A stretch of 64,000 nt of DNA from Polyangiaceae bacterium (GTDB lineage Bacteria; Myxococcota_A; Polyangia; Polyangiales; Polyangiaceae): positions 25,166-89,165 of the forward strand of contig JAICQQ010000008.1 of the NCBI GenBank assembly GCA_025937785.1. The letters are read 5' to 3'. Every line of letters begins with the position of its first letter. Position 1 is the stretch's first letter. Under the pieces are notes generated by a model, which saw only the letters and a list, made by a program, of their open reading frames with translations, ran no database searches and was not told where the DNA came from. Below are positions 9,410 through 18,071 of the stretch, piece after piece. The translations under genes and the position numbers were made by a program.

Positions 9410-11008
9410 TCATTCACCAGTACCGGGACCGAAGCCCTTGGCCTTGAGCGCCTCGTCCAGCTTGGACAGGAGCGTCTTGGCATCGAAGGGCTTCTGCACG
9501 AAGCCCGCGAGCCCCTTGCCCACGAAGCGGTTCGTAGCGTCTTGTTCGTTGTAGCCACTGGAAAGAATGACCTGCACGCTGGGGTGGATCTGCCGCAGCT
9601 CGCGAAACGCTTCCTCGCCGCCCATGACTGGCATCGTCATGTCGAGCAAGACCAACGCGATCTCGTGCTGGCGGCGCGTGAAGATGTCGACGGCGTCGCG
9701 CCCGTCGCTGGCCATCACCACGCGGTAACCAGCTCGCTCGAGGATCGCGCCCGTGACGATCCGCACGGTTTCATCGTCGTCCACCACCAGCACCAGCGTG
9801 TCGCGCCGCGCCGGCTGCTGATTCTCCACCGTGGCCTCGCGTTGCGCTTGGTCAGCGCGCTCGGCCGGCAGCAGCACCTTGATGCTCGTGCCACGCCCGG
9901 GCTCGCTGTAGACGCGCACCGCGCCGCGGTGCCCGCGCACGATGCCGATCACCGCAGCCAAGCCCAGGCCGCGGCCAGTGAACTTGGTGGTGAAAAATGG
10001 CTCGAAGATCCGGCTCTTCGCCGCCGCTTCTATGCCGCAACCATTGTCGGAGATCTCCAGGTACACGTAACGACCCGCGCTGAGCTCCCAGTCGCCGTAG
10101 CATTCCTTCAGGTAGGCTTCGCTGCACTCGACCGCGCCGGTCACGATGGTGATGACACCGGGCTCGTCTCCGATCGCTTCGGAGGCGTTGGTCACCAAAT
10201 TCATGGTGAGCTGGCGGATTTGAGTCACGTCCACTTCGACCAGCGGCAAATTCTTCTCGAGATCGTACTTCAACGCGGCGCGTTTGCTGACGGACACTTC
10301 GAGCAAGTGAACGGTGTCGCGGAGCACGTCCGACAGACTGACCTTCTTGAGCAGGAACTGCCCCTTTCCCGAGTACGCGAGCATCTGCTTGCTGAGCTCG
10401 GACGCTCGCACCGCCGACTCACGGATGATTTCCAGGTGTTCACACGCGGGCGAGGTGGGCGGCAAGCTGAGCAGCGCTAGATCGGCGCCCCCCAGAATCC
10501 CCACGAGAAGGTTGTTGAAGTCGTGCGCGATACCGCCAGCGAGCACGGCCAGGCTCTCCATTTTCTGGGCGTCTTGAATCTTTCGATCGAGCCTGGCTTG
10601 TTCCGGATCGGCTTCGGTCCGCGTCACCAAGCAAGGATCCGCGGAGACGGCCACGGCGCAGATGGGTTCACCTTCGGCATCGAGCACGCGGCTCAACGTC
10701 CACTGGATGATTCTTTCCTCGCCCGCCTGGCGCAACCAAGTTTCGAGCGGCTTGCTTTCGCCGCTCGACAGCATACGCGTGAGCTCGGCACGCACGAGCT
10801 CGCGATCGGAAACGGGCACGAATTCGAGAAATGACTTACCCAACACCGCGTCGCGGCGGTGACCGTAAAGGCGCTCCGCTGCCGAGTTGAACTCGAGCAC
10901 GGTCAGCTCCACGGAGAGCACGATGACGGCGCTTTCCTTCTCCTGTGGCGCAAGCCGCCACTTTTCGCTGCGCTCTGGGTGAGGACCCTTCTGGCCTGAT
11001 TGATTCAT
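9410..11008 (-). CDS. Hybrid sensor histidine kinase (PAS - HisKA - HATPase - receiver)
   Basis: A 532-residue cytosolic hybrid kinase without membrane segments. A PAS domain at about 25-125 (FNSAAERLYGHRRDAVLGKSF) is followed by a HisKA dimerisation domain with phosphoacceptor His162 in AGGIAHDFNNLL. The ATPase domain has its N-box at about 270-279 (NLVTNASEAI), G1 at about 321-325 (DNGCG) and G2 (GRGLGL). A C-terminal receiver domain has acidic residues at about 410-412 and phosphoacceptor Asp456 in LVLLDMTMP. The GGIAHDFNNLL H-box resembles the soluble kinases common in myxobacteria. No partner regulator lies next to it, so it is an orphan; the signal is unknown but presumably sensed by the PAS domain inside the cell. 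Confidence 0.92.
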   Translation of the reverse strand: MNQSGQKGPHPERSEKWRLAPQEKESAVIVLSVELTVLEFNSAAERLYGHRRDAVLGKSFLEFVPVSDRELVRAELTRMLSSGESKPLETWLRQAGEERIIQWTLSRVLDAEGEPICAVAVSADPCLVTRTEADPEQARLDRKIQDAQKMESLAVLAGGIAHDFNNLLVGILGGADLALLSLPPTSPACEHLEIIRESAVRASELSKQMLAYSGKGQFLLKKVSLSDVLRDTVHLLEVSVSKRAALKYDLEKNLPLVEVDVTQIRQLTMNLVTNASEAIGDEPGVITIVTGAVECSEAYLKECYGDWELSAGRYVYLEISDNGCGIEAAAKSRIFEPFFTTKFTGRGLGLAAVIGIVRGHRGAVRVYSEPGRGTSIKVLLPAERADQAQREATVENQQPARRDTLVLVVDDDETVRIVTGAILERAGYRVVMASDGRDAVDIFTRRQHEIALVLLDMTMPVMGGEEAFRELRQIHPSVQVILSSGYNEQDATNRFVGKGLAGFVQKPFDAKTLLSKLDEALKAKGFGPGTGE

Positions 11009-11122
11009 GAACCCCCGAACGAACTGCTGTCGCTATTTCGCCTGGCTGAGGGCGAGACACCAAGGCTCCGTGACCCTGGCTAACATATTTCCGCTAGAAC
11101 GCGCAGCGCTCGCTGGTGCCTC

Positions 11123-11791
11123 TCAGTCGTTCTCACCGGATAGGCATTCGCAACCTGCTCTGCGCACGCGTTCGCCTGCCGCAACTACCCGCTCGGTCGC
11201 AGCCTGGCAGCGCGGGCCAGGGCCCGCGATGTCGCAAATCCGAGCTCGAGCGCGCTGCATGGACGCGAGCGCCCGACACCCGAGATCGCAGGGGCTGCCT
11301 CGCTCCCCCGCCTCAGGGCTCGCCGGTGAAGGGCGAGACTCCGGCGTGGGGCCGCGCGGGCGGCGCTCGGGCGCGCCGGCGGAGCCGCTGTTCGCCGTGC
11401 CCGCCCGCGCCCCGGCACCGACGGAATCCGCCGACTTCTTCGGCTCGGAACCCGGGGTTGCCGCCGGATCCTCGGGCGGTGGTGCTTGGGATGCCAGCCG
11501 CTGCTTGCGCGCAAGTTCTGCGTCCAAGCGCTGTTCGCTCTGCTCGAGATCGTGCTCGAGGGATTCCAGCTCGGTCAGATTCAGCCCCGGAGGGAGCGCT
11601 GGCGCGGCGCTGATGGCGGGCGTGGGAGAGGCCGCGGGTGGCTCTGCGGGGCGCTTGGCACGAGCGCACCCAGCGAGCGACTCTCCAGCGAGCAGCAAAC
11701 CGACGAGCCCGGGTAGCAGCAGGCGGTGAGCAGGGCGACGTCGGTGCCTGACGGGGGAGGTCTTGATCGGGAGAGGTAAGCCCTTCAGCAC
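11123..11791 (-). CDS. Lipoprotein with coiled coil and six-cysteine C-terminal motif
   Basis: A predicted lipoprotein of unknown function. An in-frame extension reaches an ATG at 11908, but its first 39 residues are not signal-like and overlap the divergent gene. A GTG at 11791 gives a basic n-region (RHRRR), a hydrophobic stretch and a lipobox LAGC. A short coiled coil follows (LESLEHDLEQSEQRLDAELA), then a Pro/Ala/Gly-rich linker, then a compact segment with six cysteines (CDLGC, ICDIA, RCQAA, GCEC) that probably forms disulfides in the periplasm or at the surface. Divergent from the FHA gene. Start uncertain. Confidence 0.55.
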   Translation of the reverse strand: MLKGLPLPIKTSPVRHRRRPAHRLLLPGLVGLLLAGESLAGCARAKRPAEPPAASPTPAISAAPALPPGLNLTELESLEHDLEQSEQRLDAELARKQRLASQAPPPEDPAATPGSEPKKSADSVGAGARAGTANSGSAGAPERRPRGPTPESRPSPASPEAGERGSPCDLGCRALASMQRARARICDIAGPGPRCQAATERVVAAGERVRRAGCECLSGEND

Positions 11792-11968
11792 CAAAATCCA
11801 CGATAGCCCAGCGTCCGCGGAAAAACATCCCTTGCCCGGCATTTCGTGCGCGTGTGACCCCACCGCTCTTGCCTCGAGAGCGGGGACAGCTCCCTTTTGC
11901 CGGACCAAGCTTTCTGGAACAATCCGCTGCCGATTCAGACTCCGCTGGCCGATTCACACGGGGGGACC

Positions 11969-12355
11969 ATGACTGGGCTGTTGAAAGCTACCGACGGGCC
12001 GTTGAAGGGCTCCAGATTCGTGCTCGGAGAGCGCACGATCTTGGGCCGTGCGGTGGACTGTGACATTCAGGTTCTGGCGCAGGGCGTGTCGCGCCAGCAC
12101 GCTGCCATCATCGTCAACGACGAGGGGGAGCCCTACCTGATGGACCTGGCCAGCAAGAACGGCACGTTCGTCGACGGCCTCCCCATCTTGCGCGTGCGGC
12201 TGGAGCCGGGGATGTCGTTTCGGATCTCCACCAGCGAGTTCACCTTCGAAACGACCTCGCGGCTCGCAGCGACCGAGACGGATGACCCGGCCGCCCCCAA
12301 CGAAAGCGCCGTCCCCCCCAGCTACGGCGGAGACGACCTCGAAGAGAAATCGTAG
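11969..12355 (+). CDS. FHA domain protein
   Basis: A 128-residue protein that is almost entirely one forkhead-associated domain, which binds phosphothreonine peptides. The core motifs are [10 protein letters not shown], then [10 protein letters not shown], then [11 protein letters not shown], in canonical order with the expected Gly-Arg, Ser-x-x-His and Asn-Gly residues. A short acidic tail follows. The ATG at 11969 is chosen because the 24 upstream in-frame residues lack conservation. Proteins of this type are common partners of Ser/Thr kinases in myxobacteria, but no kinase is adjacent; the nearest is at 61.3 kb. It ends 13 bp before the ABM gene and may share its transcript. Confidence 0.88.
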   Translation: MTGLLKATDGPLKGSRFVLGERTILGRAVDCDIQVLAQGVSRQHAAIIVNDEGEPYLMDLASKNGTFVDGLPILRVRLEPGMSFRISTSEFTFETTSRLAATETDDPAAPNESAVPPSYGGDDLEEKS

Positions 12356-12368
12356 AAAGGAAGCTCGT

Positions 12369-12695
12369 ATGCTCGTCGTTCAGGTCCACGTCCACGTCAA
12401 ACCCGAGTCCGTCGCCGAGTTTCTGCGTGCCACGCTCGAAAACGCCCGGGCCAGCCTGACAGAACCGGGCGTCGCACGCTTCGACGTCCTGCAAGCTCAG
12501 AGCGACCCCACGCAGTTCGTGCTGCTCGAAGCCTACAAAACCAGCGAAGCGCCGCTCGCGCACAAAGAGACCGCACACTATCGCAGCTGGCGCGACACGG
12601 TGGCCGACATGATGGCCGAGCCGCGTCGGAGTGAACGGTACGAGACCCTGTACCCCGAAGAACCCCGCTGGCAGACCCCGCCGAGTGCACTGTGA
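12369..12695 (+). CDS. Antibiotic biosynthesis monooxygenase (ABM) family protein
   Basis: A small 108-residue ferredoxin-like protein: [18 protein letters not shown], then [14 protein letters not shown], then [22 protein letters not shown]. This is the ABM/YgiN/LsrG pattern. Members act as cofactor-free monooxygenases or isomerases on quinols or small carbonyl compounds. The start at 12369 has AAAGGAAG about 9 bp upstream. The stop overlaps the GTG start of the alcohol dehydrogenase (GTGA), so the two are translationally coupled and probably act in one small catabolic or detoxification step. The substrate is not deducible. Confidence 0.85.
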   Translation: MLVVQVHVHVKPESVAEFLRATLENARASLTEPGVARFDVLQAQSDPTQFVLLEAYKTSEAPLAHKETAHYRSWRDTVADMMAEPRRSERYETLYPEEPRWQTPPSAL

Positions 12696-13855
12696 ACTTC
12701 GAGTTTTCGAGCGCCAACCGCATCGTGTTCGGTCCAGGCAGCCTGCGAGCCGCGCTCGGCGATGCTCGCCGCTTCGGCACGCGCACGCTGGTCGTCACGG
12801 GCCGGCGCACCGAACGCGCGGCGCCCCTCGTCGATCGCCTGACAGAGCTGGGCATGGCGAGCAGTGTAGCGAGCGTGGCTGGCGAGCCCAGCGTGGCGAC
12901 GGCGATCGACTTGGTCGCTCGCGGGCGTGAGTTCGCTGCGGATTTGATCGTCGGCTTCGGCGGCGGCAGCGCCCTCGACGCCGCCAAAGCGGTGGCGCTG
13001 CTGCTGGCGAATCCCGGTAACCCGCTCGACTACCTCGAGGTCGTGGGGCGCGGGCTGCCCGTAGCCGCACCCGCGTTGCCGAGCGTCGCCATCCCGACGA
13101 CGGCGGGTACGGGCTCGGAGGTGACCCGAAACGCGGTGCTCGCGTCCACGGAGCACCGCGTCAAGGTCAGCCTGCGCGACGCTTCCATGCTGCCGCGGCT
13201 CGCCGTCATCGACAGCGAGCTCACGCTGAGCGTTCCGCCGGCCACGACGGCAGCCACTGGGCTCGACGCCCTCACTCAGTGCATCGAACCGTATCTATCG
13301 TGCGCGGCGAATCCGTTGACCGACGGTATCGCGCTCGAAGGCATGCGGCACGGCGCTCGCTGCCTCCGGCGCGCCCACGCCGACGGCAGCGATCTCGACG
13401 CCAGAACCGGCATGGCGCTGACCAGCCTGTTCGGCGGCCTCAGCCTGGCGAACGCGAAGCTGGGCGCGGTGCATGGGTTCGCCGGCCCCATCGGCGGCAT
13501 GTGCGACGCGCCTCACGGCGCCGTATGCGCACGGCTGTTGCCCCTGGTGTTTGCCGCGAACCTTGCGGCGCTCCGAAAGCGCGACGCCGCGAACCCCAGC
13601 CTGGCGCGCATGGGGCGGGTGGCTCAGGTCTTGCTCGACGACCCCACTGCCACGGCGGAGGCCGCCATCGACTGGCTCGGAGCACTGGTGCGCGACCTCG
13701 GCATCCCGGGGCTCACGCACTACGGCCTCGCCGAATCCGAATTGCCCGATCTGGTCGACAAAGCCCAACGCGCGAGCAGCATGAAGGGCAACCCCCTGCC
13801 CCTCACACCCGACGAGCTCTACGCCATCGCGGAACGAGCGCTGCAGGCGCCTTGA
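12692..13855 (+). CDS. Iron-containing alcohol dehydrogenase
   Basis: A 387-residue NAD(P)-dependent oxidoreductase of the Fe-ADH family. The nucleotide-binding [13 protein letters not shown] is at about residues 88-100, and [11 protein letters not shown] is at about 135-145. Metal-site residues are Asp192 in [11 protein letters not shown] and the two histidines of [18 protein letters not shown] (His261, His275). The usual third His of the DxxxH motif is Gln196 here, a substitution I recall from some subgroups, so metal use may differ. A GTG start at 12692 overlaps the stop of the ABM gene by 4 bp, showing coupling. It probably oxidises an alcohol or reduces an aldehyde or ketone handled by the ABM enzyme. 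Confidence 0.88.
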   Translation: MNFEFSSANRIVFGPGSLRAALGDARRFGTRTLVVTGRRTERAAPLVDRLTELGMASSVASVAGEPSVATAIDLVARGREFAADLIVGFGGGSALDAAKAVALLLANPGNPLDYLEVVGRGLPVAAPALPSVAIPTTAGTGSEVTRNAVLASTEHRVKVSLRDASMLPRLAVIDSELTLSVPPATTAATGLDALTQCIEPYLSCAANPLTDGIALEGMRHGARCLRRAHADGSDLDARTGMALTSLFGGLSLANAKLGAVHGFAGPIGGMCDAPHGAVCARLLPLVFAANLAALRKRDAANPSLARMGRVAQVLLDDPTATAEAAIDWLGALVRDLGIPGLTHYGLAESELPDLVDKAQRASSMKGNPLPLTPDELYAIAERALQAP

Positions 13856-13959
13856 AGGCTCACGCTCTTCCGCAAGCTTCGGGCTTACGAACTTGGCGAG
13901 CAACGCTGCGCGTGATTGTCGGGCGGCGCGGGCTCACGCTGGAGCAGTGCCGCTGCGGC

Positions 13960-14526
13960 TCAGGGCGCGCAAAATGCTGGCCCCCCCGCCAGCGGACAAT
14001 CGCACGCCTCCGCGCCTCCACCGGCGCAGATGCCGACCGGGGACGCTGGGCAGTCGGGGAAACCGTCCATCGTGAGCTCGTAGATTGCATTGGAGCAATA
14101 GCCGAAAGCGCAATCCCGCGGCGCGTCGCACGGACAGCCAGGGGCGCGCGAGAGGGGGTTGCAGTCCGCGTACTGTGAGGCGCAAGTCGCTTCACAGGCG
14201 GCCGCGGTCGCGAAGTTGTTGTCGTTCCCTCCGCAACCTCCGTACACGAACTGTTCGCATTCGAGCGTGCCGGGATTGAAGGCCCAGCGTTCGACGTACG
14301 CCTGACAAGATCCAGTCTCCGCGGGCATGAGGCATGTCGGCAAGGCCGCTTGCGCCTTGCCGGTGCTGCCGCCGGTCGTCCCCCCTGCCGCCGTGCCGCC
14401 GCTGCCGCCGCTGCCGCCGCTGCCGCCGGTCGTGATCTCGCTGTCGCTCCCAGGAGACGTCGTTTCCGAGCGGCCCGCGCAACCGACCCCACAAACGAGG
14501 GCAACCACCAACCACGAGCGCTGCAT
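13960..14526 (-). CDS. Kunitz/BPTI-type protease-inhibitor lipoprotein
   Basis: A 188-residue lipoprotein. The signal peptide ends in a lipobox GVGC (Cys16). A Gly/Ser/Thr linker (about 20-60) is followed by one Kunitz domain at residues 65-115. Its cysteines are at 65, 74, 90, 98, 111 and 115, giving the exact BPTI spacing 8-15-7-12-3, with VYGGCGGNDNNF conserved. The residue aligned with the P1 position (after the second Cys) is Gln75. A further cysteine-rich segment of about 70 residues (GCPCDAP, CPASPVGIC, ACDCPLAG) is unassigned. It is presumably displayed at the cell surface to block serine proteases. It is convergent with the alcohol dehydrogenase and divergent from the nitroreductase. 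Confidence 0.85.
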   Translation of the reverse strand: MQRSWLVVALVCGVGCAGRSETTSPGSDSEITTGGSGGSGGSGGTAAGGTTGGSTGKAQAALPTCLMPAETGSCQAYVERWAFNPGTLECEQFVYGGCGGNDNNFATAAACEATCASQYADCNPLSRAPGCPCDAPRDCAFGYCSNAIYELTMDGFPDCPASPVGICAGGGAEACDCPLAGGPAFCAP

Positions 14527-14618
14527 GAGTCACCCAAGTATGCCCGAAACGGGGCAGAAGCGCTGCAGTTGAGTGAACGTGACCAACGGCTTTCATTTCA
14601 AAACTGCCGTGCTACGCG

Positions 14619-15224
14619 ATGCCCATGGTTTCTAGCCGCGAAAATGCGTTCCTCGACCTCATCGTCACGCGTCGCAGCGCGTCCATGCTCGGCGAGCCCG
14701 GTCCGAGCGACGCAGAGCTCGCGCAGCTGCTTGCGGCCGCGGTAACCGTCCCCGATCACGGTCAGCTGCGCCCATTTCGCTTCGCGGTCGTCTCCGGCGA
14801 GGGCCGCTCTCGCTTCGGGGCAGCGCTGGCCGCCGCCGCGCTGGAGCGCAAGCCCGAGCTGAACGAACACGCACTCGAGAACATTCGGGGGAAAGCGCTG
14901 CGCTCGCCGACGCTGATCGTCCTCATCGCGTCGCCCAAGACGGCCAAGATCGAGCTCTGGGAGCAGAACGCTACCGCGGCGTGTACTGGTTACGCGATCG
15001 TGCTGGCGGCGCACGCGCTGGGAATCGGCGCCGTGTGGAAGAGCGTTCCCTTCACCCGCGGCGCGAGCCTGGCCGAATTGTTCTCGCTCGGCTCCACCGA
15101 AGAGCTGATCGGCTGGATCCACCTCGGCACCGCAATCCACACGGCGCCGCCGCGAGAACCCTTCGACGTATCCTCGATCACGACCGTCATCGACGGCGGC
15201 AGGCCCCGCCCGTTTCGAGCGTAG
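14619..15224 (+). CDS. Nitroreductase family protein (YdjA-like)
   Basis: A 201-residue flavoenzyme. FLDLIVTRRSASM is the FMN-phosphate-binding start typical of nitroreductases. VPDHGQLRPFRFAVV, NATAACTGYAIVLAAHALGIGAVW and GWIHLGT follow the short single-domain YdjA pattern. It likely reduces nitro or quinone compounds with NAD(P)H; the physiological substrate is unknown. A second in-frame Met (14625) is an alternative start. It stands alone between divergent and convergent neighbours. Confidence 0.85.
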   Translation: MPMVSSRENAFLDLIVTRRSASMLGEPGPSDAELAQLLAAAVTVPDHGQLRPFRFAVVSGEGRSRFGAALAAAALERKPELNEHALENIRGKALRSPTLIVLIASPKTAKIELWEQNATAACTGYAIVLAAHALGIGAVWKSVPFTRGASLAELFSLGSTEELIGWIHLGTAIHTAPPREPFDVSSITTVIDGGRPRPFRA

Positions 15225-15246
15225 CTGCACGGGCGGAGCCTCGAGG

Positions 15247-16383
15247 CTAGAAGTAGCGCGTGATGAGGTTCGGGCGCTTCAGCTTCTTCCTGGCGTACCA
15301 GGCGCACGGCCAGGCCATGACGAGCAACAGACATGCCCAGACGAAGTAGGTACCGGGTAGCAAGAACTTCGTGCGCAGCAGCGCTGCAGCGATGCCGAGC
15401 ACGTAGAAGTGAACCACGTAGAAGAAGAATGGGACTTTACCGAAGATCGCGAAGCAGCGGAGCGCGCCGGGAATGCCCGCTCGCGTGACAACGCGGAGCA
15501 GCGCAAGCCCCGCGAAGGTGAGAGCGAAGGACCAGCTGAGGAACGCGAGATCGGGGGGATACTTCGCGAACTGCCAGAAATCGAGGGCTGCCAGGCCGTC
15601 GTGTGGAAAAGCGTTGCCGTAGCCGCCCCCGACACGCACCGCGAAGAACGCGAGGAGTGAGGCAGCGGACCACAGGAGCCAGGCGCGTTCCGGTGTCTCT
15701 CGCGTGAGACTGTCGCGACCGACCACGAAGCCGAGCACGGCGATCGCTGACCAGGGGATCAACGGATACAGCGAGCGAAAAGCGCCGGTACGGACGGGCT
15801 CGTGCAGGACCGCCTGAAGTGGAACGGGCAAGGCGGAGACGTCGAGCAGCGGGTGCAGCAGCAGCACGCCGAGCGCGCCCGGGAACAGCCATCGGTTCGA
15901 GACGCGTCGCAGCCAGGCGAGCAGCATCAGGCTGACACCGATGCAGCTCAGCACCATGAACGAGTAGAACCCGTTCGCGGCGCGGGGCAACCCGAGGATC
16001 AGCGCGTCCACGAGCACCAGCACCAGGCCGCGCGTGACGAGCCTTCGAGTGACGTCGGACGCTGGCACACCGCGTTCTTCGCGAGCGCTGCTGGTGAGCG
16101 CGACCATGAAGCCCGCGATGAAGCAAAAGCCCGGTGCGACCGAGACTCCGGTGAAGCGTGTCAGGAACTGCAAGATGTCGCTCGGGAGCTCGGGGCGGGC
16201 GGCGGCGATCTCTTCGGCGGGACGCTGCGCGTTGAACATCAGCGAAGCGTGGTCGAGCGCCATGTGCGTGATCAGGACGCCGCGAAAAACGTCGATGTAG
16301 GCGGCGCGGCTCGTCGAAGCCGTCGCCGGTAGCGCTGGGATCGCAGCAGGAGCGCTCCAACGAGACCACCCGAGCGTGCTCAT
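15247..16383 (-). CDS. DUF1624/HGSNAT-like multi-pass membrane protein
   Basis: A 378-residue integral membrane protein with about ten hydrophobic segments. The N-terminal YIDVFRGVLITHMALDHAS and a long loop before FLTRFTGVSVAPGFCFIAGFMVAL match the DUF1624/acyltransferase-like family, related to heparan-alpha-glucosaminide N-acetyltransferase. The C-terminus has FGKVPFFFYVVHFYVLG. The catalytic role in bacteria is unclear; transfer of acetyl groups across the membrane to envelope sugars is an inference. Its ATG overlaps the stop of the DUF924 gene by 4 bp, so the two form one transcription unit. Confidence 0.8.
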   Translation of the reverse strand: MSTLGWSRWSAPAAIPALPATASTSRAAYIDVFRGVLITHMALDHASLMFNAQRPAEEIAAARPELPSDILQFLTRFTGVSVAPGFCFIAGFMVALTSSAREERGVPASDVTRRLVTRGLVLVLVDALILGLPRAANGFYSFMVLSCIGVSLMLLAWLRRVSNRWLFPGALGVLLLHPLLDVSALPVPLQAVLHEPVRTGAFRSLYPLIPWSAIAVLGFVVGRDSLTRETPERAWLLWSAASLLAFFAVRVGGGYGNAFPHDGLAALDFWQFAKYPPDLAFLSWSFALTFAGLALLRVVTRAGIPGALRCFAIFGKVPFFFYVVHFYVLGIAAALLRTKFLLPGTYFVWACLLLVMAWPCAWYARKKLKRPNLITRYF

Positions 16384-16934
16384 CCTGCGAACCCGCCTTC
16401 GTCGAGGAAGCGCTGTTCATCGGGGCGCATCCGGCGACCCAGGATCGGGTTTCGATGCGGGAAGCGGCCGAAGCGTGCCACGATCGCGCGGTGACCCAAG
16501 GCGTGGGCGAGGGAGTCGTCACCGAGGCGACGGGCAAGCTCGACGGAGCGATCTTGGTCGGCGATCCGCTCTGAATGCCCGAACGGCAGATAGGCGAAAA
16601 GCACGAGCGCCGGATCGAGCGCGCGATCGTACCCTGCGCTAACGACTGCGTCTGCCAGCTCGAGCGCGAGCCTGTCCGTCGCGTACATGTGGGCGGTTCC
16701 GCGAAATGCGTTGCGCGGAAACTGGTCGAGCAGCAGGCAGAGCGCGAGCGCACCCTCCGGAAACTCGAGCCAGCGGCTGAGTTTGCCCCGCGCAGCCTCG
16801 AGGTGCAGCTCCAAGAACTGCTCGCGGAAGCGGCGATCGAAGTCGGGATCCTTCGCGAACCACTGCTTCTCCCCGGCCTCTTTCCAGAACGTCACCACGG
16901 CGGCGCTTTGCTGCGCTGCATTGCTTTCGAACAT
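16380..16934 (-). CDS. DUF924 family protein
   Basis: A 184-residue soluble protein. VVTFWKEAGEKQWF at the start, then DRRFREQF, then LLLDQFPRNAFRGTAHMYATD are the DUF924 hallmarks, followed by FAYLPFGHSE and FGRFPHRNPILGR. These are TPR-like helical proteins of unknown biochemical role, full length here. It is the first gene of a two-gene unit with the DUF1624-like protein (4-bp overlap) and is divergent from a LysR-type regulator that may control it; the shared 97-bp gap holds a LysR-type box. Confidence 0.88.
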   Translation of the reverse strand: MFESNAAQQSAAVVTFWKEAGEKQWFAKDPDFDRRFREQFLELHLEAARGKLSRWLEFPEGALALCLLLDQFPRNAFRGTAHMYATDRLALELADAVVSAGYDRALDPALVLFAYLPFGHSERIADQDRSVELARRLGDDSLAHALGHRAIVARFGRFPHRNPILGRRMRPDEQRFLDEGGFAG

Positions 16935-16985
16935 GCGTACCTCCTTGCCGGGCTCACACAGCGCGTGCCCGGGTCACGCACTAGA

Positions 16986-17000
16986 ATTGCCAGCCGCAAT
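16986..17000. promoter_or_regulatory. LysR-type T-N11-A box between DUF924 gene and LysR gene
   Basis: A perfect inverted repeat, ATTGC - 5 bp - GCAAT, contains a T-N11-A motif, the classic LysR-family operator shape. It lies 32 bp before the LysR start and 52 bp before the divergent DUF924 start. Binding by the adjacent regulator is inferred. Confidence 0.5.
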
Positions 17001-17031
17001 GTACTGAATCAAATGATACAATTTCACCGAC

Positions 17032-18053
17032 ATGCTGAACGATATTGATTTGAGCCGAGTCGACCTGAACTTGCTCGTGGTCTTCGAAGCGGTATTTCGC
17101 GAGCGACACGTCGCGAACGCCGCCAAGCGCCTGCACGTCTCGCCGTCGGCTGTCAGTCACGCTCTAGGACGCTTGCGCGATCTGTTCGACGACCCGCTCT
17201 TCCTGCGCAACCCCAAGGGCGTGCTGCCCACGGCGCGCGCGGCTGCCATTTCCGAGTCCGTGTCCGAAATCCTTTCGCGCGTTCGCGGCGTCGTTGGGTC
17301 GGTCGCACCGTTCGACCCTCGCTCTCTTCACGACGGTTCGTGGTCGGGGCCCCGGACGCGATCGCGGCGGTCGTGTGGCCGCTCCTGATCCCGCTCTTGC
17401 GACACGAGGCCCCGCGCATCGATCTCGGCTTCCGGCACATCTTCCCGCAATCGGTGATTGCCGAGCTCGACGCGGGCGCGATCGACGTGGCGCTGAGTCC
17501 ATTCGACGCGAGTATTCCCGCGCGCTTCGTCAGCCGGGCCATGTTCGACGAAGAGTTCGTCGTGGCCGCTCGTAGGGGTCACCCTTTCTTCGCCGCCCCC
17601 TCCTTGCGTCGCTATTGCCAGGAGCTCCACCTGTTGGTGTCCATCAGCGCGGACACCAGCGGCTACGTCGACGGCGTGCTCGCCGAGAAGGGACTCTCCC
17701 GACGCGTGGCGTTCAGCGTGCCGAGCTTCATGCTGGCGCTCGCTGTCTTGGCGGAGACCGATCTGCTCGGCGCCTTACCGTCGACGCTGGTGGCCTCCCA
17801 AGGAGCACGTTTCGGCATCAGCAGCGTGAGGGCGCCGTTCGCAGGCCGGCGCTGGGAGGTGGGCGCGGTGATCCCGAAGGTGGCGCTGGCGGATCCGGCG
17901 ATCGCATGGCTCGCTGATACTCTTGCGCGGGCGACTTCGCAGGGGTTGGACCACCACGCCCTAGGCCCGAGGTCCCGCTCGCCCGCGCGCGCTCTGCCGA
18001 AGCGCGCACCAGCGAAGCATCGACGACGAGCGGCTCGGCGCGGTCGCGGCTGA
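17032..18053 (+). pseudogene. LysR-family transcriptional regulator, interrupted by a frameshift
   Basis: The N-terminal helix-turn-helix (DLNLLVVFEAVFRERHV, then LHVSPSAVSHALGRLR) runs in one frame from the ATG at 17032. The effector-binding domain (FVVGAPDAIAAVVWPLLIP, then RHIFPQSVIAELDAGAIDVALSP) continues in another frame from about 17325. The switch falls at a CTCTCT tract at 17322-17327. Removing one CT would restore FDPRSSRRFVVGAPD, the expected LysR linker. As written, the first frame stops at 17388 and would give a DNA-binding fragment only. The C-terminus has an unusual Arg-rich tail of about 30 residues. This could be a true pseudogene, an assembly error, or slippage-based switching. 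Confidence 0.75.
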
Positions 18054-18071
18054 CCGAGCGCCTCGCTCGAC

